DNA of 14,588 nt from Micromonosporaceae bacterium (GTDB taxonomy: Bacteria > Actinomycetota > Actinomycetes > Mycobacteriales > Micromonosporaceae): assembly GCA_019690055.1 (NCBI GenBank), contig JADGGF010000055.1, positions 1-14,588 of the forward strand. Direction: 5' to 3'. The notes below the pieces were generated by a model that saw only the letters and a list, made by a program, of their open reading frames with translations, searched no databases and was not told where the DNA came from. The position numbers and the translations under genes are program-made. This document shows positions 6,551-13,759 of this stretch, one piece after another; position 1 is the stretch's first letter; each line of letters opens with the position of its first letter.

Positions 6551-7048
6551 ATGTATAGGTTTTTAGGGCGTCGTCGTCGACGGCGCGAGGCGGGTGAGAC
6601 CCTCGTCGAGCTCGTCCTCGCGGTGACGATCATGTCAATCGCCGTCGTCTCGGTGGCCGGTGCGCTGGCGACCGGGGTGCGCATGTCGGACCTGCACCGC
6701 AAGTACGCCACCGCCGGTGCCGCGGTCCGCGCCCTCGCCGAGGCGCTGTACGCGTCGGTAACCGGCTCGGGTGGCTACCTCGACGACATCTGCGACGGCG
6801 ATCCCGTCGGCGCCTACCAGAGCGAGCTGGCCAGCATCTACACCCCACCGGCCAACTTCCAGGCGTCCGTGACGCAGGTGCGGTTCTGGCACCCGGACGG
6901 AGCGACCGGTTCGTTCGAGAGCGGCTGCCCGGACGTCGGCGTGCAGTTGCTCACGGTGCAGGTCGCCAGCGTCGACGGACGGGTCGCGGAGACGCTCGAC
7001 GTCGTGCTGCGTAAGCCCTGCCGGACGGAGGACCCGCTATGCGCGTGA
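6551..7048 (+). CDS. Minor prepilin, PilV/GspI-like, with a TTA codon at position 5
   Basis: 165 residues. The leader contains six consecutive arginines (7-12) and ends at Gly15, followed by ETLVEL, so the predicted cut is G15/E16 with Glu20 as Glu+5. The first mature residue is Glu rather than Phe or Met, which also occurs in other actinobacterial minor pilins. A hydrophobic helix spans about 17-42. The globular part has four cysteines (81, 126, 157, 164) and ends just after the last. It probably belongs to the minor-pilin complex that primes the fibre, in the PilV/GspI position of the usual order. The fifth codon (6563-6565) is TTA, a very rare leucine codon in such genomes, and the first five codons are unusually AT-rich. 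The gene abuts pilC and overlaps the following pilin gene by 10 nt. Confidence 0.85.
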   Translation: MYRFLGRRRRRREAGETLVELVLAVTIMSIAVVSVAGALATGVRMSDLHRKYATAGAAVRALAEALYASVTGSGGYLDDICDGDPVGAYQSELASIYTPPANFQASVTQVRFWHPDGATGSFESGCPDVGVQLLTVQVASVDGRVAETLDVVLRKPCRTEDPLCA

Positions 7049-7686
7049 GGCCTTGCCGGCGCGACGACGGGTTCACGCTCGTCGAACTGCTCGTGGTGAT
7101 CGTCGTGCTGGGCGTGATCATCGCGCCGCTGACCGCCGTGGTGGTCAGCTACTTCCGTCACACCGACCGGACCACGGACCGGATGGCCGAGTCGCACGAC
7201 GCCCAGATCGCCGCCGTCTGGTTCACCCGGGATGTGCAGAACGTGGGCGTGCGGGACTGGGGAGCCGCCGGGCTGCCGATGCAGCAGTCCATCGAGATCA
7301 ATGCGCCGTCGCTCGGCGGCCGGTTCCCGTGCGGTGGGGACGCAACGCCCGAGGCGTTGGTGCGGTTCGCCTGGAACGAGCCGGTCATCGGTGGGCCGGC
7401 GAGCCTGCGCGTGGTGTCGTACGTCATCGTCCCCGCCGGGGAGGAGCGGCACCTGCGCCGGCTGACCTGCGACGACAGCGGAACCGTCACCTCGGAACTG
7501 GTCGTGGCCCACCACCTCGACCCCGGCACGAACCCGGTGGTGACCTGCCGCGACGCCGCGGGCGACTCGGTGCCGTGCTCGGTCGTGCCCCCGCCGGCCG
7601 CGGTGGAGCTCGTCCTGGTGCTGCGCGCCCCGGCCAGCACCGCGCCCTACACGGTGACCCTCATCGGACAGCGGAGGCAGACATGA
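7039..7686 (+). CDS. Minor prepilin, PilW/GspJ-like
   Basis: 215 residues. The ATG at 7039 is preceded by GGAGG (7027-7031) with 7-nt spacing, and the gene starts inside the end of the preceding pilin gene. The short leader ends at Gly11, followed by FTLVELLVV, a canonical class III prepilin site with Glu16 as Glu+5. A hydrophobic helix spans about 12-38. The globular domain includes a WFTRDVQ segment after the helix, as seen in PilW/GspJ-type pilins, and four cysteines in the mature part (98, 144, 170, 180). Its stop overlaps the next start as ATGA. Probable role: a minor pilin in the initiation or tip complex. Assignment to PilW rather than GspJ rests on position and length and is not firm. 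Confidence 0.85.
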   Translation: MRVRPCRRDDGFTLVELLVVIVVLGVIIAPLTAVVVSYFRHTDRTTDRMAESHDAQIAAVWFTRDVQNVGVRDWGAAGLPMQQSIEINAPSLGGRFPCGGDATPEALVRFAWNEPVIGGPASLRVVSYVIVPAGEERHLRRLTCDDSGTVTSELVVAHHLDPGTNPVVTCRDAAGDSVPCSVVPPPAAVELVLVLRAPASTAPYTVTLIGQRRQT

Positions 7687-9302
7687 GGCCGTGGCGGTCG
7701 CGTCGACCGTGGGCGAGCTGGGCCGTCGCGCGTCGGGCCCGGACAGCCGGGGGCGACCAGGGCGCCACGCTCATCCTGGCCCTGGTGTTGATCACGGTGA
7801 TCGCGGTCGCCATCGCCGGGGTCATCACGGTGGCTATTGCGAACGTCCGGGCCACCACGGCCGTGCGTGAGCAGGCCGCCCAGGCGGCGGCCGCCGAGGC
7901 GGCGGCCCAGGTCGCGATCAACGAGCTGCGCCGGGGGGTGTACACGGGCGCGTCCGGCGCCTGCTTCGGGGACACCGACACGCTCGACCTGCCGCCCCTG
8001 CCCGACGGCACGACCGCCGCGACGGTGCAGTGCACCTACGACGCCGGAGTCAGTTCGGTGCCGACCCCGCTCGCGTCGTTCCCGTACGCCGTGCTCGCCC
8101 TGCCTCAATCGGGCAGTGACGAGGCCGGCATCACGGTCAACGTCCAGGGTGAGGGCAACCAGAAGCCGGTCGCCTTCACCGGCACCGTGAGCACGACCGG
8201 GACCATCCGCGCCGAGCACGGCATCACCGCCATCACCAACGGCACGCTCGCCGCGGGCACATGCGAGATCAGTAACTCGGCCGACATCACGGTCGCTGGC
8301 GTGACCCTCGACCGCGCCAACCCCGACCCGGCGTACTGTCAGGCGACCGTGAACCCGCCGGACGCGCTGCCACTGCCGTCGGGCCCGCAGCCGACCGCGC
8401 CCACGCCGACCTACGTCACCGCGACCGGCCAGCCTCAGGCCAGTTGCGACGCCAACACGGCCCGGATCACCTTCCAGCCGGGTGTGTACACGAGCGCCAG
8501 CGTGCTGAACAACGCGACCAACCTGAGCACCTGCGGGTCGGCCCAGACCGTCTACGACTTCCGGCCCGGTGTGTACTGGTTCAACTTCAACAGCCCCACA
8601 AACAGCAACAACATTTGGGAGGTCACCCGGGGCACGCTCGTGGCGGGCCGCCCGACCGCGATGCCACCCCAACCGGTGACCACCTTCCCGACCCCGGCCT
8701 GCGACGAACCGGGCGGCGGCGTGCTCTTCGTCTTCGGCAGCCGGTCCCAGTGGTCGATCAGCAGCAACGCCCGGGTCCAGGTCTGCGCCATGGCGCCGAC
8801 CGCCGGCCAGCCGCCGGTGGCGATCCACGGCCTGCGGCAGGGTGTGGGGTCGGTGGGTGCCCAGACCGGCTGTGTGACGGCGAGCTCGGGCAACGAGAAC
8901 GGCAACAACCCGCAGCGGTGCCGGATGCTGCGGGTCGACGGGTCGGCCCAGCTGTACGTGCGCGGGGCCACCTACGCACCGCTGGCCTGGATCGGCGTGA
9001 ACCTGAACAACCCGCCCGGCGCGTACCAGGGGTCCTTCGTCGGCGGCGTGGTGGCCCGACGGTTCGACCTGACCGGCACGGGCAACGTCTCGTTCGCGAT
9101 GCCCTTCTCGTCGGCCCCACCGGGTCCGGGGCAGGCGCGCACCGTGGTGCACCTCGCCGTGTACGTGTGCCCCGGGGAGAGCACGTGCAGCACGAGCGGG
9201 CAGCACTATCTCACGGCGGCGGTCGGTCTCGACGACCCTTCCGGGACGCCGGTCCCCGGCCAACGTCAGGTCAGCATCTACGCCTGGAACGCCACCAGCT
9301 GA
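7683..9302 (+). CDS. Large PilX-like minor pilin / putative pilus-tip protein
   Basis: 539 residues from ATG 7683, preceded by GGAGG (7673-7677) with 5-nt spacing. The frame stays open far upstream (to 7053), but that part overlaps the PilW-like gene and is not used. A basic N-terminus leads to Gly27 and then ATLILALVLI, a PilX/GspK-type segment in which the usual Glu+5 is replaced by Leu; GspK-type pilins also lack this Glu and cap the fibre. After the helix (28-50), an Ala-rich coil gives way to a long extracellular region rich in Asn, Gly, Thr and Pro with many cysteines. Two similar strands, FQPGVYTSA and FRPGVYWFN, suggest a repetitive beta-rich, possibly beta-helix, fold. It is several times larger than a classical PilX, fitting a tip adhesin (inference). 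Last gene of the pilus operon. Confidence 0.8.
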   Translation: MRPWRSRRPWASWAVARRARTAGGDQGATLILALVLITVIAVAIAGVITVAIANVRATTAVREQAAQAAAAEAAAQVAINELRRGVYTGASGACFGDTDTLDLPPLPDGTTAATVQCTYDAGVSSVPTPLASFPYAVLALPQSGSDEAGITVNVQGEGNQKPVAFTGTVSTTGTIRAEHGITAITNGTLAAGTCEISNSADITVAGVTLDRANPDPAYCQATVNPPDALPLPSGPQPTAPTPTYVTATGQPQASCDANTARITFQPGVYTSASVLNNATNLSTCGSAQTVYDFRPGVYWFNFNSPTNSNNIWEVTRGTLVAGRPTAMPPQPVTTFPTPACDEPGGGVLFVFGSRSQWSISSNARVQVCAMAPTAGQPPVAIHGLRQGVGSVGAQTGCVTASSGNENGNNPQRCRMLRVDGSAQLYVRGATYAPLAWIGVNLNNPPGAYQGSFVGGVVARRFDLTGTGNVSFAMPFSSAPPGPGQARTVVHLAVYVCPGESTCSTSGQHYLTAAVGLDDPSGTPVPGQRQVSIYAWNATS

Positions 9303-9323
9303 CCGTACGTCCACTGTGGAGTA

Positions 9324-9352
9324 ACTGCCCGGAAGGTCACCATCCGGGCAGT
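9324..9352. terminator. Bidirectional terminator between the pilus operon and pilD
   Basis: A perfect 10-bp inverted repeat (arms 9324-9333 and 9343-9352) with a 9-nt loop lies 21 nt after the stop of the PilX-like gene and 52 nt beyond the stop of pilD on the other strand. Its position between convergent genes suggests it serves both. No T-tract is visible on either side. Confidence 0.75.
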
Positions 9353-9404
9353 CGGCGACTGGTCGGGTGCCCAGACGGTGACCTGTCGGGCGAGGCGGGA
9401 GCGG

Positions 9405-10199
9405 TCAAGCCAGGCCGAGCAGACTGGCGTACCAGTCCGCGATGGGCTCGGCCACGAAGACGGCGAGCAGCGCGCCCGCGACCATGAACGGGCCGAACGG
9501 GACCGCGGTCTTGCGCCCGGCTCGCCCGGCCGCGATGAGCGCCACCCCGACGATCGCCCCGAGGAGGAACCCGGCGAAGGCGCCGATGGCGAGCGTCGGC
9601 CAGGACAGCCAGGCCAGCACACCGCCGACGAGGCCGGCCAGCTTGACGTCGCCGAAGCCCATGCCGGCCGGATGGATGAACGCCACCGCGAAGTAGAACG
9701 CGAACAACGCGGCTGCTCCCAGCACCGCCCGCAGCAGGGTCGGCCAGTCGCCGCGCCACCAGGCGGCGCCGGCGAACAGGACCGCGAGGATGGGATACGA
9801 CGGCAGCACCAGCCGGTCGGGCAGGCGCCGGACCTCCAGGTCGATGAGCGCCAGGGCCAGGCCGAGAGCACCGAAGTACAGGAACGCCGGCAGCGCCGCC
9901 AGCTCCCCGAGCGCGGACAGGCGTACGGTCAGCAGCACGAACAGCGCCGCGGTTCCCGCCTCGACCAGGGGGTACTGCACGCTGATGCGCGCGCCGCAGG
10001 CGGCGCAGCGCCCGCGCAGGACGAGCCAACTGACCACCGGCACGTTGTGCCAGGGCCGGATCGGAGCGTCACACGCCGGGCAGCGCGACGGCGGCGACAC
10101 CAGTGACTCGCCCCGGGGCACGCGGTGGATCACCACGTTGAGGAAGGAGCCGATGACGAGGCCCAACAGGCCCACCAGTCCCAGTACCAGCGCGGTCAC
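9405..10199 (-). CDS. pilD: Prepilin peptidase / N-methyltransferase PilD
   Basis: 264 residues, polytopic. A bifunctional membrane enzyme that removes prepilin leaders after Gly and methylates the new N-terminus. The N-terminal VIGSFLNVVIHR.PRGES segment is the family signature. A zinc-binding tetracysteine (Cys40/43 and Cys65/68) lies in the cytoplasmic loop tied to methylation. The aspartyl-protease residues are Asp120 in LIDLE..RLPD and Asp184 in GMGFGDVKL. About eight hydrophobic segments are visible. The GTG start at 10199 has only a weak ribosome site. It is placed 49 nt after the NUDIX gene on the same strand, and so appears attached to the lepA transcript rather than to the pilus operon it serves, which converges on it. 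All catalytic residues are intact. Confidence 0.96.
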   Translation of the reverse strand: MTALVLGLVGLLGLVIGSFLNVVIHRVPRGESLVSPPSRCPACDAPIRPWHNVPVVSWLVLRGRCAACGARISVQYPLVEAGTAALFVLLTVRLSALGELAALPAFLYFGALGLALALIDLEVRRLPDRLVLPSYPILAVLFAGAAWWRGDWPTLLRAVLGAAALFAFYFAVAFIHPAGMGFGDVKLAGLVGGVLAWLSWPTLAIGAFAGFLLGAIVGVALIAAGRAGRKTAVPFGPFMVAGALLAVFVAEPIADWYASLLGLA

Positions 10200-10225
10200 A
10201 GGCGAAGCCTATGGGGCGCCCGCGC

Positions 10226-10255
10226 TGACGATCACCGGGGAGTGACGATCACCGG
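10226..10255. repeat. Two 13-bp direct repeats between the NUDIX gene and pilD
   Basis: TGACGATCACCGG occurs at 10226-10238 and again at 10243-10255, a 17-bp period. The second copy covers the NUDIX stop codon. The spacing resembles tandem binding sites but could also be a small chance duplication. Confidence 0.6.
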
Positions 10256-10758
10256 TGCCCGTCGGGGTCCTGCGCCACGAGGTCGGCCAGGGCGCGGTCC
10301 TGGGTCGCGAAGGCCATGGGCGGCGGTTCGGCCAGCGGCAGCCACGCGTACTCGCTCGCCTCGGTCTCGTCGAGCGTGAGGTCGCCGTCGACGACGCTCG
10401 CCCGCCAGAAGCAGTCCAGCACCGGCACGCGTTCGTCCTGATAGTGGTACTCACCTATGTACATGCCGATGAACCGGTCCAGGCGCACCTCGAGGCCCAG
10501 CTCCTCCCGGGCCTCCCGGACCGCGGCGTCGGCCGGCGGCTCCCAAGCGTCGCAGAAGCCGCCCGGGATGTCCCACCAGCCCGCCCGCGGCTCCCGCGCC
10601 CGGCGCACCGCCAGGAATCGCGAGCCATCGACGATGACGACCGAGCCGGTCGGCCGGGGGTTGACCCAGTGCGCGTAGCCGCAGGCGGGGCAGGCCACCG
10701 GCGGGTGATGGGGCAGCGGCGCGGCGCACCGCGAGCAGAAGCGAGCTGTCACCGTCAC
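10249..10758 (-). CDS. NUDIX hydrolase with N-terminal zinc ribbon
   Basis: 169 residues from GTG 10758, which overlaps the lepA stop (GTGA). The frame remains open upstream inside lepA, but that is a shadow. An N-terminal zinc ribbon has Cys8, Cys11, Cys23 and Cys26. The complete NUDIX box (GX5EX7REUXEEXGU) spans 67-89, beginning GGFCDAWE and ending REAREELGL, so the Mg2+-binding glutamates are present. This arrangement resembles small zinc-ribbon NUDIX proteins related to NADH or ADP-ribose pyrophosphatases; the substrate cannot be told from sequence. The overlap with lepA implies co-transcription and coupled translation. There is no obvious link to pilus function. Confidence 0.93.
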   Translation of the reverse strand: MTVTARFCSRCAAPLPHHPPVACPACGYAHWVNPRPTGSVVIVDGSRFLAVRRAREPRAGWWDIPGGFCDAWEPPADAAVREAREELGLEVRLDRFIGMYIGEYHYQDERVPVLDCFWRASVVDGDLTLDETEASEYAWLPLAEPPPMAFATQDRALADLVAQDPDGHR

Positions 10759-12653
10759 TTGCGGCCGCCGGAGCCTTTCCCGTCGCTGGAGGTGTCCGAT
10801 GTGGACAACGCCGCGATGAAAGCCTCCTGGGGCACCTCGACCCGGCCGACCATCTTCATGCGCTTCTTGCCTTCCTTCTGCTTCTCCAGCAGCTTCCGCT
10901 TGCGCGTGATGTCGCCGCCGTAGCACTTGGCCAGCACGTCCTTGCGGAGAGCCCGGATGGTTTCGCGGGCAATGACCCGGGAACCGATCGCGGCCTGGAT
11001 CGGCACCTCGAACTGCTGCCGGGGGATGAGCGACCGCAGCTTCGACGTGATCGCCACGCCGTAGTTGTAGGCCTTCTCCTTGTGGACGATCGCCGAGAAG
11101 GCATCGACCGGCTCCCCGTGCAGGAGGATGTCCACTTTGACCAGATCGGACTTCTGCTCCCCGCTCGGCTCGTAGTCCAGCGAGGCGTACCCCTTGGTGC
11201 GGCTCTTCAACTGGTCGAAGAAGTCGTAGATGATCTCCGCCAGGGGCAGGGTGTAGCGCAGCTCGACCCGGTCGGCCGAGAGGTAGTCCATGCCCAGCAG
11301 GGTGCCGCGCCGGCCCTGGCACAGCTCCATCACTGCGCCCACGTAGTCGGTCGGGGTCAGGATGGTGGCCCGCACGATCGGCTCGTACACCTCCGCCACC
11401 TTGCCGGTCGGGTACTCGCTGGGGTTGGTGACCGTCACCTCGCGGCCGTCGTCGAGCACCACCCGGTAGACCACGTTGGGCGCGGTCGAGATCAGGTCCA
11501 GGTTGAACTCGCGCTCCAACCGCTCCCGAATGATCTCCAGGTGCAGCAGGCCGAGAAAGCCGCAGCGGAAGCCGAAGCCCAGCGCGGCCGAGGTCTCCGG
11601 CTCGTAGCCCAGGGCGGCGTCGTTGAGCTTCAGCTTGTCCAGCGCGTCGCGGAGATTCGGATAGTCGGAGCCGTCGATGGGATACAGCCCCGAGTAGACC
11701 ATCGGCTTGGGGTCCTTGTACCCGGCCAGCGGCGTCTGGGCCGGCCGGGCGTTGATCGTGACCGTGTCACCCACCCGGGACTGCCGCACGTCCTTCACGC
11801 CGGTCATGAGGTAGCCGACCTCGCCCACCCCGAGCGCGCCCGCCTTGATCGGCTCGGGTGAGATCACCCCGAGCTCGAGCAGCTCGTGGGTGGCCCCGGT
11901 CGACATCATCCGGATGCGGTCGCGGGCCTCGATGCGGCCGTCGACGACCCGGACGTACGTCACCACGCCCCGGTACACGTCGTAGACGGAGTCGAAGATC
12001 ATGGCGCGGGCCGGCGCGTCCGGGTCGCCGACGGGGGCCGGGACCTGGCGCACGATCTCGTCGAGCAGGTGCTCGACCCCCTCGCCGGTCTTCCCCGACA
12101 CGCGCAGGCAGTCGTCCGGCTCGCAGCCGATCAGCCGGGCCAGCTCCTCGGCGTATCGGTCCGGCTGGGCGGCGGGCAGGTCGATCTTGTTGAGGACCGG
12201 GATGATCGTGAGGTCGTTCTCCAGGGCAAGGTAGAGGTTCGCCAGGGTCTGCGCCTCGATGCCCTGGGCGGCGTCGACCAGCAGCACCGCCCCTTCGCAG
12301 GCGGCCAGGCTGCGGGACACCTCGTAGGTGAAGTCCACGTGCCCGGGGGTGTCGATCATGTTGAGCACGGCGTCCTCGCCGGCCCGCTCGCCCGAGCGCA
12401 CCCGCCACGGCAGCCGGACCGCCTGGCTCTTGATCGTGATGCCCCGCTCGCGCTCGATGTCCATCCGGTCGAGGTACTGGTCGCGCATCTGGCGGGGATC
12501 GACCACGCCGGTGATCTGCAGCATGCGGTCCGCCAACGTCGACTTCCCATGGTCGATGTGGGCGATGATGCAGAAGTTGCGGATGCGGGCCGGGTCGGTC
12601 GCGCCGGGCTCGGTCCTGGGCGCGTCGGCGGGTCGTGTCGGCTCAGTGGCCAC
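10755..12653 (-). CDS. lepA: Elongation factor 4 (LepA), ribosome-associated GTPase
   Basis: 632 residues from GTG 12653, chosen because AAGGA sits 5 nt upstream and because it gives the ~30-residue N-terminal lead typical of actinobacterial LepA. ATG 12716, in the same frame, would add 21 residues and is possible. GTPase motifs: G1 AHIDHGKST (31-39), G2 RGIT, G3 DTPGH (101-105), G4 NKID (155-158) and G5 SGKTG. The EF-G-like domains II, III and V follow. The LepA-specific C-terminal domain is complete, including the segments DILLHGEPVDAFS and KCYGGDITRKRKLLEKQK. It acts on ribosomes in translation and assembly. The stop overlaps the NUDIX start. All key residues are intact, and nothing in the coding sequence looks unusual. 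Confidence 0.97.
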   Translation of the reverse strand: MATEPTRPADAPRTEPGATDPARIRNFCIIAHIDHGKSTLADRMLQITGVVDPRQMRDQYLDRMDIERERGITIKSQAVRLPWRVRSGERAGEDAVLNMIDTPGHVDFTYEVSRSLAACEGAVLLVDAAQGIEAQTLANLYLALENDLTIIPVLNKIDLPAAQPDRYAEELARLIGCEPDDCLRVSGKTGEGVEHLLDEIVRQVPAPVGDPDAPARAMIFDSVYDVYRGVVTYVRVVDGRIEARDRIRMMSTGATHELLELGVISPEPIKAGALGVGEVGYLMTGVKDVRQSRVGDTVTINARPAQTPLAGYKDPKPMVYSGLYPIDGSDYPNLRDALDKLKLNDAALGYEPETSAALGFGFRCGFLGLLHLEIIRERLEREFNLDLISTAPNVVYRVVLDDGREVTVTNPSEYPTGKVAEVYEPIVRATILTPTDYVGAVMELCQGRRGTLLGMDYLSADRVELRYTLPLAEIIYDFFDQLKSRTKGYASLDYEPSGEQKSDLVKVDILLHGEPVDAFSAIVHKEKAYNYGVAITSKLRSLIPRQQFEVPIQAAIGSRVIARETIRALRKDVLAKCYGGDITRKRKLLEKQKEGKKRMKMVGRVEVPQEAFIAALSTSDTSSDGKGSGGRK

Positions 12654-12757
12654 CGTGGTCCTTGCTGTGATCGACTTCGTCCGGCTCGGCACGCCGCCGC
12701 CGGAGCCAGCGGTCATGGTCAGGCCCTATCGTCCCACGCCCGTCGCGGTCGGCTTGC

Positions 12758-12808
12758 GCTGAGCGGCCGTACGGGCTGGGCGGCGGTACGCGCTGGGCGG
12801 CCGTACGG
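12758..12808. repeat. Three tandem 17-bp repeats upstream of lepA
   Basis: Contiguous copies at 12758-12774, 12775-12791 and 12792-12808 follow the pattern GCTGRGCGGCSGTACGS. The first and third copies differ at one position; the middle copy differs from the third at two. Each contains a GTAC core, and in the outer two it lies in a CCGTACGG palindrome. They lie in the non-coding gap between lepA and the upstream DUF4240-like gene, where a regulator could bind. Confidence 0.8.
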
Positions 12809-12816
12809 CTCCGGAC

Positions 12817-12830
12817 CGCCGCGCGCGGCG
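12817..12830 (-). terminator. GC palindrome downstream of the DUF4240-like gene
   Basis: A perfect 14-bp palindrome, CGCCGCGCGCGGCG, begins 14 nt after the stop of the leftward DUF4240-like gene. As RNA it could fold only as a short stem with a 4-nt loop, so termination is a weak inference. No T-tract follows. Confidence 0.35.
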
Positions 12831-12844
12831 AGGGAGAGGGCCGA

Positions 12845-13651
12845 TCACGGGGTGGGGTTCAGGCGCCCCAGCAGACGACGGCGGTTGCGGGCGGCGCGCT
12901 CGTAGAACAGCTCCGACAGCCGGGGCAGCCGCGCGCGGGTCTGCGCCTCGTCGAGGACCTCCCACTCCTCCTCGTCCGTCGCGTCCCCGGCGGGCGGCGG
13001 CGCCTCCCGCAGCGACTCGGCGAAGTCGAAGAACGTCACCGGGTCCTCGCCGGTCACCTCGGCGTACGCGTAGCTGGCCACGAACAGCACGTCCTCCCGG
13101 CCCAGCCAGCGCGGGTCGGCGGCGGTCGCGATCTCCTTGACCGCGGGGTGGTCGGCCAGCGAGTCGGGGTTGGCGACCGCGGCCTCGAAGGTGGCGCGGC
13201 CCAGGGCGACCAGTCCGGCCCGGAAGTCGTCGAAGCTGTCGGCACCGAAGAACCCGTGCTCGATCAGCGTGGCCGCCGCGACCATCTCGGGCGTGTCCGC
13301 CTGCGCCCGGATGTCCTCGAAGGTGTTGTCGAAGTCGGCGATCTCGGCCGCCGGAAGCTGGATCAGCAGCTTGAACAGCGCGACCGCCACCGGGTCGGTG
13401 AGATCGTCCTCCTCGTCCTCACCGTCGACCAGCTCGGCGTCGAGCAGCTCCGGGTCGTCGGTCAGGTCGGCCGCGGTGCCCGCCTCGCGCTCGCGGCTGA
13501 CCTCGGCCCAGGCGGCGTCGATCAGCGCCTGGATCTGCTCCTCGTCGACGACGTCGTCGGGCAGGTCCACGTCGCGGACGGCCTGGTCCGCCTGCGGGCC
13601 CGCCGCCGCGCGCGCCTGGTCGATCAGCTGCCAGAACCGGTCGATGTCCAT
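12845..13651 (-). CDS. DUF4240-like acidic cytoplasmic protein
   Basis: 268 residues from ATG 13651. The opening MDIDRFWQLIDQA resembles the conserved start of DUF4240 proteins, which is why this start is preferred over ATG 13669 or the longer frame to 13741; none has a clear ribosome site. The visible body is helical and strongly acidic, with an Asp/Glu-rich low-complexity stretch at about 64-86, a conserved-looking LLIQLP..EI.DF segment at 94-108, and an Arg-rich C-terminus (256-263). It has no signal peptide or membrane segment. DUF4240 proteins have no established biochemical function, and I infer none here. The gene is co-directional with lepA but separated by ~190 bp holding repeats, so shared transcription is uncertain. 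Its upstream end faces the divergent rpsT. Confidence 0.7.
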   Translation of the reverse strand: MDIDRFWQLIDQARAAAGPQADQAVRDVDLPDDVVDEEQIQALIDAAWAEVSREREAGTAADLTDDPELLDAELVDGEDEEDDLTDPVAVALFKLLIQLPAAEIADFDNTFEDIRAQADTPEMVAAATLIEHGFFGADSFDDFRAGLVALGRATFEAAVANPDSLADHPAVKEIATAADPRWLGREDVLFVASYAYAEVTGEDPVTFFDFAESLREAPPPAGDATDEEEWEVLDEAQTRARLPRLSELFYERAARNRRRLLGRLNPTP

Positions 13652-13727
13652 GGCAGGCAAGTCTGGCATCCAGCGATCGCCCCGCCGGTGAAGCACGGTC
13701 CCGGCGCGTCGGGCCGTCTGGGCTGGT

Positions 13728-13757
13728 TTGATTCGGAACATTCCCGGCTGGTACGCT
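13728..13757 (+). promoter_or_regulatory. Predicted sigma-70-type promoter of rpsT
   Basis: TTGATT at 13728-13733 and TACGCT at 13752-13757 are separated by 18 nt, fitting the actinobacterial housekeeping pattern TTGAnn-N17/18-TAnnnT. Transcription would begin near 13764 and give a leader of about 140 nt before rpsT. It is the best promoter match I could find in the window. Confidence 0.65.
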
Positions 13758-13759
13758 GA

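Noticed and set aside
6542..6551. Adjacent EcoRI and XbaI sites (GAATTCTAGA) resembling a cloning polylinker
   Set aside because: The sequence reads naturally through the pilC C-terminus and into the next gene, with continuous operon logic and no vector sequence around it.
7053..7682. A 210-codon N-terminal extension of the PilX-like frame
   Set aside because: It overlaps the whole PilW-like gene in another frame and reads as Arg-rich noise. The ATGA overlap and GGAGG at 7673 support the start at 7683.
7647..9314. A 555-codon minus-strand open frame over the PilX-like gene
   Set aside because: Antisense shadow with low-complexity Arg/Gly/Asp composition; no motif or ribosome site, and the sense strand has a proper prepilin-like start with a good Shine-Dalgarno.
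10759..11322. Upstream extension of the NUDIX frame into lepA
   Set aside because: It overlaps conserved LepA C-terminal sequence. The zinc ribbon begins right after GTG 10758, which overlaps the lepA stop.
10755..12905. Long plus-strand open frames opposite lepA (for example 11082-11861 and 11886-12905)
   Set aside because: Antisense shadows of lepA; compositions rich in Val, Arg, Gly and Asp with no recognisable domain.
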